Below are positions 47,123-56,848 of a stretch of DNA of 64,000 bases, piece after piece. The translations under genes and the position numbers were made by a program. How positions within the stretch are numbered: the first letter of the stretch is position 1; every line of letters begins with the position of its first letter. A model generated the notes under the pieces. It was not told where the DNA came from and ran no database searches. It saw nothing but the letters and a program-made list of their open reading frames with translations. This DNA is from Providencia alcalifaciens. GTDB taxonomy: Bacteria > Pseudomonadota > Gammaproteobacteria > Enterobacterales > Enterobacteriaceae. The stretch spans positions 3,844,001 to 3,908,000 of the forward strand of contig NZ_CP084296.1 in assembly GCF_020271745.1 (NCBI RefSeq). The letters are read 5' to 3'.

Positions 47123-47168
47123 AAGTTAATTGAAGCTTTAAATTAATTGCGGCTTTATAGGTAATATC

Positions 47169-47768
47169 ATGCAAACTCTCGATACCACACTTTTTCGTAT
47201 TTTAGGGGGAATGTTTTACTACTCTCCTGAAACCCCCACGTTTCAAACGCTGCAACCTGTACTGCGTGAAATCCCATCCCTGTATGATTGGCAGGAATCC
47301 ACTCAGCTGATTGCCGATTGTGAAGCATTAAGTGATTACCCAGCAGACACGCTTACCTATGATTTTTCGATTCTTTTTGAAGGTCAAGGTGCAATGCCAG
47401 CGCCACCGTGGGGCTCGGTGTATCTGTCGCACGACAACACCGTTATGGGGGATTCCACCAGCGCCTATCGCCAGTTTTTAATGTCCCATGGGTTGGTTAC
47501 CGATACGGGATTACGGGAACCGGAAGACCAATTTGGTCTGATGTTAATGGCAATTTCAGCACTTGCAGAGCAAGGTCAAGACGACGCCATTGTGGAATTA
47601 CTCGAACAACATTTATTGCCTTGGGCGGAACGTTACTTAACGTTAGTCCAGCAAACATTAACTGAACATGAGTTTTACCCGACCCTTGCCAAAATCACTC
47701 AAACCTATTTGACTGATGTGCAAAAACAGCTAGGTCTACAGCCTGTGACGGCTGAACTTTTCCGTTAA
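47169..47768 (+). CDS. dmsD: TorD/DmsD-family redox enzyme maturation chaperone
   Basis: 199 residues, all-helical, with the family region Y-x-x-L-F-E-G-x-G-x-x-x-A-P-P-W-G-S-V-Y at about 60-80. It binds the twin-arginine leader of DmsA and supports cofactor insertion. The position directly after dmsABC supports the call; YnfI-type naming is possible. A strong terminator follows. Confidence 0.88.
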   Translation: MQTLDTTLFRILGGMFYYSPETPTFQTLQPVLREIPSLYDWQESTQLIADCEALSDYPADTLTYDFSILFEGQGAMPAPPWGSVYLSHDNTVMGDSTSAYRQFLMSHGLVTDTGLREPEDQFGLMLMAISALAEQGQDDAIVELLEQHLLPWAERYLTLVQQTLTEHEFYPTLAKITQTYLTDVQKQLGLQPVTAELFR

Positions 47769-47781
47769 TAAACCTTAAAAT

Positions 47782-47817
47782 AAAATGAGTTTGCTGACAC
47801 CTGAGCAAACTCATTTT
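47782..47817. terminator. Bidirectional terminator after the dms chaperone gene
   Basis: A 14-bp stem (AAAATGAGTTTGCT with AGCAAACTCATTTT) and an 8-base loop, T-rich on both sides. It lies between convergent genes. Confidence 0.88.
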
Positions 47818-47829
47818 TATGTAGACGAA

Positions 47830-48372
47830 CTAGAATGACGAGTTAGGCTGCTGTAAAAAAGCAATTTCTTCTCGAGTTGACGGTCGGCCGAGGATCTCAT
47901 TGCGGTGCGGGTAGCGCCCAAACTTATCGATAATGGCCTTATGGCGCATTTCATAATCCAACGTACTATCATCCCCTAACATACGAAATAGCTCTACCGC
48001 TTGCAGGTGGATAAAACTTGATTCTGAATGCATAAACGGCATCAACATAAATTTGCGCTGAGAGAGCGTAAGCAAATGATAATCCGGCTGCTTAATAGCT
48101 TCTTGCGCTAATACTAACGCCATCGTATCTTGCGCGAATGCTTTTGGTGTATCACGCCATAAATTACGGGAAAACTGGTCAAGAATAATAATCTCCGCTA
48201 AACGACCGCGAATAGAGACTCGCCAATAAGCCAGCTCCCCTTTTGCCGCTTGTTCACTGAGCGCAGTAAAACGTTTTGCGATGGTTAAGTCAAATTTCTC
48301 GCTTTTTTCAAACCACTGTTTTGGGGTCGATTCTTCAAACCAAAATGAAAGCACTTCTTCCACTGCATTCAT
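47830..48372 (-). CDS. DUF924 family protein
   Basis: 180 residues, all-helical TPR-like fold. The pattern F-W-F near the start, L-I-L-D-Q-F-S-R-N variant (I-I-I-L-D-Q-F-S-R-N-L-W-R) and F-M-H-S-E are diagnostic for DUF924. The biochemical role is not known to me. It is a single-gene unit. Confidence 0.88.
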   Translation of the reverse strand: MNAVEEVLSFWFEESTPKQWFEKSEKFDLTIAKRFTALSEQAAKGELAYWRVSIRGRLAEIIILDQFSRNLWRDTPKAFAQDTMALVLAQEAIKQPDYHLLTLSQRKFMLMPFMHSESSFIHLQAVELFRMLGDDSTLDYEMRHKAIIDKFGRYPHRNEILGRPSTREEIAFLQQPNSSF

Positions 48373-48826
48373 AAGTTACCTATTTATATTATTATTGCGA
48401 TATTAGGTTCATCGTAGATAAAAACAGTTCAAATTGACAGGATGGAGATCTGAAAACACAAATTTGCAGATAAAAATTTTGTTATTTGCGAGCTAGACCT
48501 AAAATAATCGCGATAACACTCTGTAACTTCCTACTGTTTTTTATTGCATCACGTTTTTATTGCATCAAAAGAAATATTCTTTTTTTGATAATGATAAATG
48601 CACTATTACACCTTCTTATTTGCTATTTAATGTGAATTTAAATTTATCTATCGTATGAATACATACATTTATTTAATCCAATGTTAGAATTTAACTTATT
48701 ATTTTGTAGACTAAGCATTTTATAGACAAAACACTTTATAGACAAAGTAAGCGCCCGTATATATTGAGCGTGTTGATTTGACATCTTGGGTGTACTTCAT
48801 TAGCAGTGAGTGGGAAGGCAAGATAA
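48373..48826. other. AT-rich intergenic region with tandem repeats
   Basis: About 450 bases, divergent promoters for DUF924 and the small gene to the right. It is AT-rich. The only structure noted is a run of three 16-bp imperfect repeats at 48702-48749. Confidence 0.5.
48702..48749 (+). repeat. Three tandem 16-bp imperfect repeats
   Basis: TTTTGTAGACTAAGCA, TTTTATAGACAAAACA and CTTTATAGACAAAGTA share the core TTT-R-TAGAC. They lie 78 bases before the small gene and could be a regulator-binding array or expansion remnant. Confidence 0.75.
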
Positions 48827-49102
48827 ATGGCAGGACATATGGTACTTATCGGTTGGGCGTTGTGGGTCAGTCCTTGTGGCACCGATTCATGTGATGCATT
48901 ACCCGTGACCGAAACCATTTTTACCCAAGAACAATGCATGAGCCGAAAATCCTATTTAGAGGCAAAACGCCCTAATTTATTTTTCTTATGTGGTGAAGTT
49001 TATCGTGATAGCGATGAAATAGCCAAAGAGGAAAAAAGTGTCATTCCCGCACCTAACCCACCATTACCCGTACGCAACTTACCGGAACGTAAATCACGTT
49101 GA
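48827..49102 (+). CDS. Small protein of unknown function
   Basis: 91 residues. The first 15 are hydrophobic, then four cysteines (two close together at C-G-T-D-S-C), and the last 25 residues are rich in Pro and Arg. It is not a clear signal peptide. Purine-rich GGGAAGG lies upstream of the ATG, and a hairpin follows the stop, which supports a real gene. No family is recognised; its upstream tandem repeats are noted separately. Confidence 0.55.
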   Translation: MAGHMVLIGWALWVSPCGTDSCDALPVTETIFTQEQCMSRKSYLEAKRPNLFFLCGEVYRDSDEIAKEEKSVIPAPNPPLPVRNLPERKSR

Positions 49103-49124
49103 GTTACAATTAAATGGGTAAGGC

Positions 49125-49141
49125 GGTGGCTGTTCGCCACC
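49125..49141. terminator. Hairpin between convergent genes
   Basis: GGTGGC-TGTTC-GCCACC, 23 bases after the small gene and 31 bases before the end of the minus-strand biotin carboxylase gene. Confidence 0.5.
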
Positions 49142-49171
49142 CCCTATTAATTAGCCATTAGCCATTTACAG

Positions 49172-50914
49172 TTAAATAATCTCCGCAATTTTATTATCTG
49201 CATTAATAAAATCCCCTTGTTTAGCCGTATATTTCAGTTCCCCTGAACGATGGGCTATGACTTGAACTTCCATTTTCATTGCCTCCATCACACCAATTAT
49301 TTCCCCTTCAGTCACCTTATTGCCCTGAGGAACTAACCAGTTGAATAGCACGCCTGAAATGGGGGCATTCACACTGTTAGGGTTATTTTCCATCCCTTGA
49401 GGCGCTGAGGTAACTGGCGTTGGGTTTAGCGCCATTCCAGCAAACAGTTGCGCGGGTAAACCCAGCTCGCAACGTTTTCCGTCAATTTCAATAAATGAAC
49501 GTGTTAACGCTTGTTCAGCTTGCGGTAACTGGCGTTTCGCAGGTGGAATTTCAACGCTAAATTCTGTTTCAATCCAGCGAGTATGCACTTTAAAGTTTTC
49601 ACAAAAATCCGCTTGTTCCATCACCGCACGATGGAAAGGTAATACGGACGCAACTCCTTCAATCTTAAATTCAGCTAATGCACGGCGCGCACGCACAATC
49701 GCCTGTTCACGGGTTTGCCCGACCACAATTAATTTTGCCATTAGCGAGTCAAAGGTACCGGGAATGGTTTTGCCTGTTTCAACGCCACTATCAACACGGA
49801 CCCCTGGGCCTGATGGAGCATCAAAACGTAAAATGGTTCCCGGAGTTGGTAAGAAGCCATTCCCTGCATCTTCCGCATTGATACGAAATTCAAAAGCGTG
49901 ACCACGAGGTTTAGGGGTTTCTTGAATACTCAAAGGCAAACCTTCCGCAATACGTAGCTGCTCAACCACCAAGTCAATTCCTGCTGTTTCTTCTGTGACC
50001 GGGTGTTCAACCTGCAAACGGGTGTTCACTTCTAAGAAGGATAAAGTGCCTTCTTGGCTTAATAAGAACTCAACCGTTCCCGCCCCCACATAGCCGGCTT
50101 TACGGCAAATATCCGTGGAAGCGCGAATAATTTGTTGCTCCAGTTCAGGGGTTAAAAATGGTGCTGGTGACTCTTCCACCAACTTTTGATTTCGGCGTTG
50201 CAATGAACAATCCCGCGTTCCCACGACAACAACGTTACCATGGGTATCGGCGATGACTTGCGCTTCAATATGGCGCGGGTTATGCAAAAATTGCTCAATA
50301 AAACATTCCCCACGACCGAATGCCGCTGTCGCCTCACGCACCGCAGAGTGGTATAACTCTTCGACTTCGTGCATCTGCCATGCCACTTTTAAACCGCGAC
50401 CACCGCCGCCAAATGCGGCTTTAATTGCGATGGGCAGCCCATGTTGATGGGCAAACTGCACCACTTCTTGGGCGGTTTCAACCGGGTCTTTGGTTCCTAC
50501 AACAAGTGGCGCACCCACTTGCAAAGCAATATGGCGGGCTTGAACTTTGTCCCCCAAAATATCAATACTTTCTGGGCTTGGTCCAATCCAAATCAATCCT
50601 GCTTGTTGTACTGCTCGCGCGAATTCAGCACGTTCAGAAAGAAAACCGTAGCCGGGATGTACCATGGTTGCACCGGATTTTTTCGCCACTTCTATCAATT
50701 TTTCAATATTTAAGTAGCTCTGTGCTGGGGTATTTCCACCTAGCCCATAAGCTTCATCCGCCATGTTGACATGCAATGCGTCAATATCACTATCGGCATA
50801 CACTGCCACAGACGCAAAACCATAATCACGGCAAGCACGAATAATGCGTACGGCTATCTCACCGCGGTTGGCAATCAATACCTTATGCTGTGTATTTTTA
50901 TTATTGGTATTCAT
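49172..50914 (-). CDS. Biotin carboxylase fused to biotin carrier domain
   Basis: 580 residues from the preferred start. The biotin carboxylase domain (about 8-455) starts with [11 protein letters not shown] and has the glycine-rich ATP loop G-G-G-G-R-G-L. The C-terminal biotinyl domain carries E-A-M-K-M-E with the biotin-attachment Lys near residue 547. The carboxyltransferase is not in this protein; the preceding gene encodes urea-carboxylase-type carboxyltransferase domains (PxpB-PxpC), so together they could make a split biotin enzyme. ATG choices at 50923 and 50914 overlap the upstream stop by a few codons. Confidence 0.85.
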   Translation of the reverse strand: MNTNNKNTQHKVLIANRGEIAVRIIRACRDYGFASVAVYADSDIDALHVNMADEAYGLGGNTPAQSYLNIEKLIEVAKKSGATMVHPGYGFLSERAEFARAVQQAGLIWIGPSPESIDILGDKVQARHIALQVGAPLVVGTKDPVETAQEVVQFAHQHGLPIAIKAAFGGGGRGLKVAWQMHEVEELYHSAVREATAAFGRGECFIEQFLHNPRHIEAQVIADTHGNVVVVGTRDCSLQRRNQKLVEESPAPFLTPELEQQIIRASTDICRKAGYVGAGTVEFLLSQEGTLSFLEVNTRLQVEHPVTEETAGIDLVVEQLRIAEGLPLSIQETPKPRGHAFEFRINAEDAGNGFLPTPGTILRFDAPSGPGVRVDSGVETGKTIPGTFDSLMAKLIVVGQTREQAIVRARRALAEFKIEGVASVLPFHRAVMEQADFCENFKVHTRWIETEFSVEIPPAKRQLPQAEQALTRSFIEIDGKRCELGLPAQLFAGMALNPTPVTSAPQGMENNPNSVNAPISGVLFNWLVPQGNKVTEGEIIGVMEAMKMEVQVIAHRSGELKYTAKQGDFINADNKIAEII

Positions 50915-52505
50915 AAGCTTCATGACTCCCTTCAAGTTGATAAAATTCACGTAATGGATTAAAGCGGATTTTGCCATTCACGGGGATTTGCCCCGCAAGA
51001 TCCAAATGATAGTCACACACCGCCCCGATCACTGGATATCCCCCCGTCAATGGGTGGTCATTTAAAAATAAGACTGGCTGCCCATTAGCTGGGACTTGGA
51101 TAGCGCCAATACAGGTGCCTTCGCTTGGTAGTTCTTGCAACAGTTCACGGCTTAGCGGCACTTCACCTGCAAGGCGTAACCCAATACGGTTTGAAGCGGC
51201 AGTCACCTGCCAAACTTGCTGGCGCAGTAATTCGGCAGCTTGTTCAGTAAACCAATCGGTTCTAGGCCCCATTACCACATCCAATACCACCACGTCATCT
51301 GCTGTCGGGTAGTTAAAGGCGGGCGATTCAGTGAGTGAAATGGCGCGATGGTTCATTTTCTGGTGAATCGATAAAGATTGCCCAATCATTAATGGTGCGG
51401 GACCAACCTGAGCTAAAGTATCGAATGAGCAGCTTTCAAGAATCGGTGCCACAGAAAAGCCTCCGCGTACTGCAAAATAGCTACGTACACCTTTAGTTGG
51501 GCGTCCTAATTGCACCACATCCCCTTTTGCGAGGTGAATAGGTTGGTAAGTTGCTGAGGTATATGTTTGCCCGTCTTCCGTGGTGATGGTTATAGGGCAC
51601 TCGGCGCCTGTAATACCGACCAACAGATCCCGATTAGCGCGGACTTTTAAGCCGCCTTGCGTCACTTCCAGTACAGTTGATTGCGTACAGTTACCGACCA
51701 AACGATTTGCACTGTATAGCGCCGATTTGTCCATCGCTCCTGATTCAGAGATCCCTAATGCTGATTGCCCTATACGCCCTCTATCCTGAAATAAGGTTTG
51801 TAGTCCTGTCGCCAGCACCGTGAGATCATAAGTTTGGTTCTCATCGATAGGTTTAATGTTAGTTCGGCTGGGTAAACTATAGCTCACGGAACTCTTGCTT
51901 TGGTCAACAAATTGCACCCGATAACCTGCTTGTAAAAGCGCAGGTTCTGGGCGATTAATATCCCACACAGCTAAATCAGTCTGACCTATCAGTTGCCAAC
52001 CACCGGGGCTGGCTTGTGGATACACGCTACTAAATTCCCCCGCTAATGCCACTGAACCTGCGGGAATTCGGACGCGGGGGGATTGACGGCGCGGTACCTG
52101 TAATTGCGCTTGCTTCGATACCATATAACCAAATCCAGGCGCGAAACCACTAAATGCCACCAGATATTCACTTTCAGTATGACGGCGGATCACCTCTTCG
52201 ATAGAGGCCCCTAAATACTCCGCCACTTCCGGTAGATCTTCCCCGGTATAGAGGACTGGAATGGTCACTAATTTTCCCGTTTTAGCTTCACTACCTTCAA
52301 TGTTGCGCAGAGAAATTTGCTGCACAATCGCATTAACATGCTCAATTGCTGGGTTATAACGCACTAATACCGTTCGTGCCGCTGGGGTTATCTCTTCAAT
52401 GCCATTAATTGGGCGATGCGTTAATGAGTCTGTCAGTGCCATTGTCTGTTCAAGACTCGGCAGTTCAACCATAAACGCGCTTAAATTGACAGGTAAAAAA
52501 CGCAT
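50901..52505 (-). CDS. PxpB-PxpC fusion, 5-oxoprolinase/carboxyltransferase-type subunits
   Basis: 534 residues. Residues 1-205 correspond to PxpB/KipI (F-A-P-G-F-G-Y-M and [11 protein letters not shown]), and 230-530 to PxpC/KipA (Q-D-x-G-R-x-G-x-x-x-x-G-I-S-x-S-G-A-M-D). In E. coli these are separate genes and act with PxpA as an ATP-dependent 5-oxoprolinase. The same domains form part of the carboxyltransferase of urea carboxylase. The fusion is intact and starts after GGGGGA. Confidence 0.9.
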   Translation of the reverse strand: MRFLPVNLSAFMVELPSLEQTMALTDSLTHRPINGIEEITPAARTVLVRYNPAIEHVNAIVQQISLRNIEGSEAKTGKLVTIPVLYTGEDLPEVAEYLGASIEEVIRRHTESEYLVAFSGFAPGFGYMVSKQAQLQVPRRQSPRVRIPAGSVALAGEFSSVYPQASPGGWQLIGQTDLAVWDINRPEPALLQAGYRVQFVDQSKSSVSYSLPSRTNIKPIDENQTYDLTVLATGLQTLFQDRGRIGQSALGISESGAMDKSALYSANRLVGNCTQSTVLEVTQGGLKVRANRDLLVGITGAECPITITTEDGQTYTSATYQPIHLAKGDVVQLGRPTKGVRSYFAVRGGFSVAPILESCSFDTLAQVGPAPLMIGQSLSIHQKMNHRAISLTESPAFNYPTADDVVVLDVVMGPRTDWFTEQAAELLRQQVWQVTAASNRIGLRLAGEVPLSRELLQELPSEGTCIGAIQVPANGQPVLFLNDHPLTGGYPVIGAVCDYHLDLAGQIPVNGKIRFNPLREFYQLEGSHEAYEYQ

Positions 52506-52513
52506 AAGTCCCC

Positions 52514-53320
52514 CTATACGTGGTAAGCGGCGTCAGGAACATCCGTGATAAACATATATCCCGGAGCATGACTTAACGCAAAAGGAACACCCGACTTCAT
52601 CACCGCCGCTTGAGGGGTCACACCACAAGCCCAAAATACGGGAATTTCACCGTCTTCAATACGGACTGCATCCCCAAAATCAGGGCGCATAATATCTTGG
52701 ATCCCCAGTAATTCTGGTGCGCCAACATGTACGGGAGAGCCATGTACCGCGGGAAAACGCCCCGATATCATGACGGCATCGGCAACACGGTCAGCAGGGA
52801 TCGGACGCATGGATACAACTAGCTCGCCCTCTAAACGCCCCGCAGGACGACATAATCGGTTAGTTTTATACATCGGTACATTGGAACCATCGGTAATGTG
52901 GCGAACATCAATACCCGCCTCTATCATCGGTGTTTCAAAGGTAAAACTGCACCCAATCAAGAAAGTGACTAAGTCAGGGTGTTGCTGATAAATGGCCGTC
53001 GCATCCGTAATTTCATCCACCAATTTACCCTGTTCCCATACGCGATAACGAGGAATATCGGTACGCAGATCGGCGCCTTCGGCTAATACGGTTTGCCAAC
53101 TCCCTGATTCGCACACATCCAAAACAGGGCAACTTTTGGGATTACGTTGAGCATAAAGTAGGAAGTCAAACGCCCAATCTCGCGGCAATGCAATCATATT
53201 GGCTTGGGTCATTCCCGGTGCCATCCCTGCTGTTGGTTTGTCATAGCCATGGCGAATCGCTTCTCTCGCCGCTTTCGCAGCTTGAATTGCCTCTTTTGAG
53301 GCTTTCATTAATGCATTCAC
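52514..53320 (-). CDS. YcsI-like DUF1445 family protein (D-glutamate cyclase-like)
   Basis: 268 residues. The family pattern is M-A-P-G-M-x-Q-A-N at about 32-40, and G-C-S-F-T-F-E and [10 protein letters not shown] follow. Bacillus ycsI is in the same kind of cluster. Members are often annotated as putative hydro-lyases; mammalian D-glutamate cyclase is related and makes or opens 5-oxo-D-proline, which fits this operon (inference). It overlaps pxpA by four bases. Confidence 0.85.
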   Translation of the reverse strand: MNALMKASKEAIQAAKAAREAIRHGYDKPTAGMAPGMTQANMIALPRDWAFDFLLYAQRNPKSCPVLDVCESGSWQTVLAEGADLRTDIPRYRVWEQGKLVDEITDATAIYQQHPDLVTFLIGCSFTFETPMIEAGIDVRHITDGSNVPMYKTNRLCRPAGRLEGELVVSMRPIPADRVADAVMISGRFPAVHGSPVHVGAPELLGIQDIMRPDFGDAVRIEDGEIPVFWACGVTPQAAVMKSGVPFALSHAPGYMFITDVPDAAYHV

Positions 53321-54096
53321 GCTTGACCTCTCTTTCCTGCAAATGCACGGATACCGATCCCTTGCAGCTCAAAGAGCTCACGCACTTTTTTCGCCATCTC
53401 TAACGCACCGGGACTATCCCCATGTACACAAATGGAACCCGCTTCAATGGGAGTGAATTTCCCATCAATAGCGACCACACCGCCTTCATTCACAAGCTGT
53501 AACATGCGCTTAGCCACTAATTCTGGGTCATGCAGGACAGAGCCTGCTAGCTTGCGAGACACCAGCGTACCATCGCTGTTGTAAGCTCTATCCGCAAAGG
53601 CTTCTGCGACCACCGTCAAACCACTCTCTTTTGCCCAACCAATCAATGGAGATCCTGCCAATGCCACCAGCGTTAATCGGTTATCAATCCTCAAAATCCC
53701 ATCAATGACGGCCATTGCTTGGCGTTTGTCATGGGCAATAGTGTTATATAGTGCGCCGTGTGGCTTAACATATTCCACTTGGGTGCCAGCCGCCGTTGCA
53801 AGCCCCTTTAATGCGCCAATTTGATAAATCACGTCTGCGGTTAATTCGTTAGACGCAATATCCATATTTCGACGGCCAAATCCGACTAAGTCAGGGTATC
53901 CCACATGTGCTCCCACCGTTACACCCTGTTTTTGCGCGGCAATGAGTGTTTGGAGGATCCCATCGGGAGAACCCGCATGAAACCCACAAGCAATGTTGGC
54001 ACTACTGACAATGCTCAGCATTGCCTCATCATTGCCCATTTTCCATTGACCAAAACTTTCACCAAGGTCGCTATTTAGGTCGATTTGCTTATTCAT
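53317..54096 (-). CDS. pxpA: PxpA (LamB/YcsF family), 5-oxoprolinase subunit
   Basis: 259 residues with [10 protein letters not shown] at the N-terminus, [17 protein letters not shown] and K-P-H-G-A-L-Y-N, all family signatures. With PxpB and PxpC it hydrolyses 5-oxo-L-proline to glutamate using ATP. It is translationally coupled to the YcsI-like gene. Confidence 0.95.
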   Translation of the reverse strand: MNKQIDLNSDLGESFGQWKMGNDEAMLSIVSSANIACGFHAGSPDGILQTLIAAQKQGVTVGAHVGYPDLVGFGRRNMDIASNELTADVIYQIGALKGLATAAGTQVEYVKPHGALYNTIAHDKRQAMAVIDGILRIDNRLTLVALAGSPLIGWAKESGLTVVAEAFADRAYNSDGTLVSRKLAGSVLHDPELVAKRMLQLVNEGGVVAIDGKFTPIEAGSICVHGDSPGALEMAKKVRELFELQGIGIRAFAGKRGQA

Positions 54097-54123
54097 TATT
54101 GTTCCTCAATCCTTGATAACGGC

Positions 54124-55362
54124 TTATTTTAAGTAGTTGAAAATTGCACTCACGGACATGGCGCCCATGTACCAGGTTAACGCGCAGGTCACGACACCCG
54201 ACCACAGTAACCAACGTGGGTAATGATACCCTTCCATTAAATCTGCACGTTTCCAGCCGATATAGACAAACAGAGTCAGGCCAATCGGTAAAATCAAGCC
54301 GTTAAAGCCACCTGCGAAAACCAATAAGGCTGCTGGCGCGGTTCCCATTAACAGGTAAACAGCCAATGAAACAGCGATGAACAGGATAGTGGCAATATTA
54401 CGTTGTCTTTCCGTAATGGAAGATTTAAACGCTTTTAAAAAGCTCATGGAGGTATACGCTGCGCCGATAACGCTAGTCAGTGCTGCCGCCCATAAAATTA
54501 AACCGAAAATACGTAAACCGAAGTTACCTGCTGCGGCTTGGAAGGCTTGAGAGGCAGGGTTCGCCGCTTTACCGGAAATATCAATTGTCACACCACTAGC
54601 AACCACACCTAAGATGGCTAAAAACAGGACATAGCGCATTACGCCGACGACGATGATCCCTTTGGTCGCTGCGCTAGAAACCGCTTTGATGTTTTCGACG
54701 CCAACTTCGCCTTTATCCAGTAAACGATGCGCCCCTGCGTAGCAGATATAGCCACCGACCGTACCGCCCACAATCGTGGTGATCATCGCAAAATCAACGG
54801 TATCTGGCAGTACGCTTTGGCGTAATGCTTCGCCAATTGGTGGGTTAGATGCAATCATCACAAATAAGGTTAAGCCAATCATGACCAAGCCTAATGCAAT
54901 GATTAATCTATCAATAAAGCTACTGGCTTTGCGGGACGAGAATATATAAATCGCTAAGAGCGCACTGAGTAAACCGCCCCATTTGGGATCTAACCCCACC
55001 AACGCATTCAAACCTAACCCTGCCCCGGCAATGTTACCGATATTAAATATCAATCCCCCAAAGATGACCAACACAGCCAGTAGATAGCCACTTCCGGGAA
55101 TGGTTGCATTGGCGATATCCGATGAGTGCATTTTCGTGAGTGTAACCACTCGCCAAATATTTTGCTGTACCACGAAATCAATCACGATGGAGGCTAAAAT
55201 ACCAAACGCAAATGCGGCACCTAAAGTGACGGTAAATGTCGCGGTTTGGGTGATAAATCCGGGGCCAATCGCCGATGTTGCCATTAAGAAAATAGCGCCA
55301 ATCAGCGAGGAACGACGTTTCTTCACATATTCTGCTGTCGAGATATTTTCATGAGCTGCCAT
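54124..55362 (-). CDS. NRAMP-family transporter (YcsG-like)
   Basis: 412 residues with eleven or so membrane helices. The first helix reads A-T-S-A-I-G-P-G-F-I-T-Q, which replaces the metal-binding D-P-G-N of true NRAMP metal carriers. The Bacillus counterpart YcsG is in a pxp-type cluster, so the cargo may be 5-oxoproline or a related compound, not a metal (inference). The ATG at 55362 has better spacing from AGGAG than 55368. Confidence 0.85.
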   Translation of the reverse strand: MAAHENISTAEYVKKRRSSLIGAIFLMATSAIGPGFITQTATFTVTLGAAFAFGILASIVIDFVVQQNIWRVVTLTKMHSSDIANATIPGSGYLLAVLVIFGGLIFNIGNIAGAGLGLNALVGLDPKWGGLLSALLAIYIFSSRKASSFIDRLIIALGLVMIGLTLFVMIASNPPIGEALRQSVLPDTVDFAMITTIVGGTVGGYICYAGAHRLLDKGEVGVENIKAVSSAATKGIIVVGVMRYVLFLAILGVVASGVTIDISGKAANPASQAFQAAAGNFGLRIFGLILWAAALTSVIGAAYTSMSFLKAFKSSITERQRNIATILFIAVSLAVYLLMGTAPAALLVFAGGFNGLILPIGLTLFVYIGWKRADLMEGYHYPRWLLWSGVVTCALTWYMGAMSVSAIFNYLK

Positions 55363-55790
55363 ATGCATACTCCTCTGTAGTTTTTGTTGTTATCTGTATT
55401 TTGATGTTGTGCAAGTTTTTTAATACTGACTCGTTTGTAGAGGCAATTTTCGTGCCATTGTTCTATCAATAGTATGAATTGTTAACTTATTGAATATAGA
55501 TTGTTGAACAATTAATACGTAGCGATGAATAATTAAGCAATCAAAATCGTTTCCGATGAGTTAAAAATCAAATCTTGATCACTTTTTTAACAATTAGCGT
55601 TTACCTGTAACATTAAGGATGAGAGCCGTAATACGTCAAAGCACCAATTTAGTGCTCAAAAATAAAAACGCCCTGAATTAGTGCATAAAAGGAATCTTGC
55701 TGCCCTACGGCGAATATGTGAAGATAGCGCTTAAATACCTGTTTTAATGAACTGTTCACCCTACTTTTCTTCAACTAGGCTCGCCTTTTT
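55363..55790. promoter_or_regulatory. Divergent control region of the pxp operon and GntR gene
   Basis: About 425 bases, AT-rich, with no gene seen. A perfect palindrome ATTGTT-G-AACAAT at 55500-55512 is a good candidate operator of the FCD-type GntR regulator. ATTGTT half-sites recur nearby at about 55457 and 55478. Exact promoters were not resolved. Confidence 0.6.
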
Positions 55791-56453
55791 ATGAAAAAAC
55801 AGCCCGTCGCACAAACGTTGTCAGTCACTATCGCAGAAACCATCCGCCATAAAATTACTATTGGTGAGTTAACTCCGGGACAACGTTTATCAGAAGCCGC
55901 ATTAAGTGAAGAGCTGGATATTTCCCGTAATACCTTAAGGGAAGTCTTTCGCGTATTAACCCAAGAAGGTCTACTCACCTACGCCCCCAATAAAGGTGTG
56001 TATGTTTCCGTCCCTGATATGGCGGCGATTATTGATATTTACCAAGTACGTAGATTAATTGAATGTGATTCCTTGACTCATGCTTATGCTTTGCATCCCG
56101 CCGTTCAAACAATGAAACTTGCTGTCGCTGAAGCTCGGGAACATGAAAAAACGGAAAATTGGGTGGGTGTAGGTACCGCCAATATGAAGTTTCATACCGC
56201 GATTGTGGAATTGTCGGACAGTGAAAGGTTAATTAAGCTTTATCATAATATCACCGCTGAATTACGATTAGCCTTTGGTCATTTAAATGATGCCAAACTG
56301 CTCTACGCTCCCTACATTGATAAAAACCAAGCTATTTTAGAGTTACTTGATGCAGGTCGAAATCAAGATGCGGCCACTGCTCTTTTACACTACCTCGATT
56401 TATCTGAACGAACATTACTTGCCGCCTACAAGCGTAGCCAATCACGACTATAA
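55791..56453 (+). CDS. GntR-family (FadR/FCD subfamily) transcriptional regulator
   Basis: 220 residues: winged helix (about 5-75) with I-S-R-N-T-L-R-E-V-F-R-V-L and G-L-L-T-Y-A-P-N-K-G-V-Y-V, then an all-helical FCD domain with the metal or ligand histidines in F-H-x-A-I. It is divergent from the pxp operon and most likely controls it, with 5-oxoproline or a related metabolite as effector (inference). Confidence 0.9.
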   Translation: MKKQPVAQTLSVTIAETIRHKITIGELTPGQRLSEAALSEELDISRNTLREVFRVLTQEGLLTYAPNKGVYVSVPDMAAIIDIYQVRRLIECDSLTHAYALHPAVQTMKLAVAEAREHEKTENWVGVGTANMKFHTAIVELSDSERLIKLYHNITAELRLAFGHLNDAKLLYAPYIDKNQAILELLDAGRNQDAATALLHYLDLSERTLLAAYKRSQSRL

Positions 56454-56848
56454 AATCCTCAATCTTGCAGATTGCTCGTCTTATTCCACGCCTTTTGTTC
56501 CCCCTCTATTTTTTTAATTCAGTATCTATGCAAATAACCTTGCATAGATATTGCAGAATTAAACACCCCATAAAAACTTTAACTCACAAAAATTGTATTT
56601 AACAATTTTTATGGATTAGATTAATCGCTTTTTATAATTAATATCGAAACATATGCAGATACAAATTTAAATATAAATTAACAAATCAACTAATTTCAGC
56701 AACTTAATTTACACTTTGTTATAGATAACCATTGTAAATAACTCTACTTTCTCGAATAAATGATTGTGGTTTTTCCGAATATTAGTTATAAAACTGAGCA
56801 TAATAAAAATACAATGTTAAATATTATTAATATAAACGAGAATTATTT
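56454..56848. other. AT-rich gap between gntR and gltP
   Basis: About 395 bases. It holds an 11-bp perfect inverted repeat (TATCTATGCAA and TTGCATAGATA, 56523-56550) with a 6-base loop, about 70 bases after gntR. The rest is very AT-rich and must include the gltP promoter. Confidence 0.5.
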
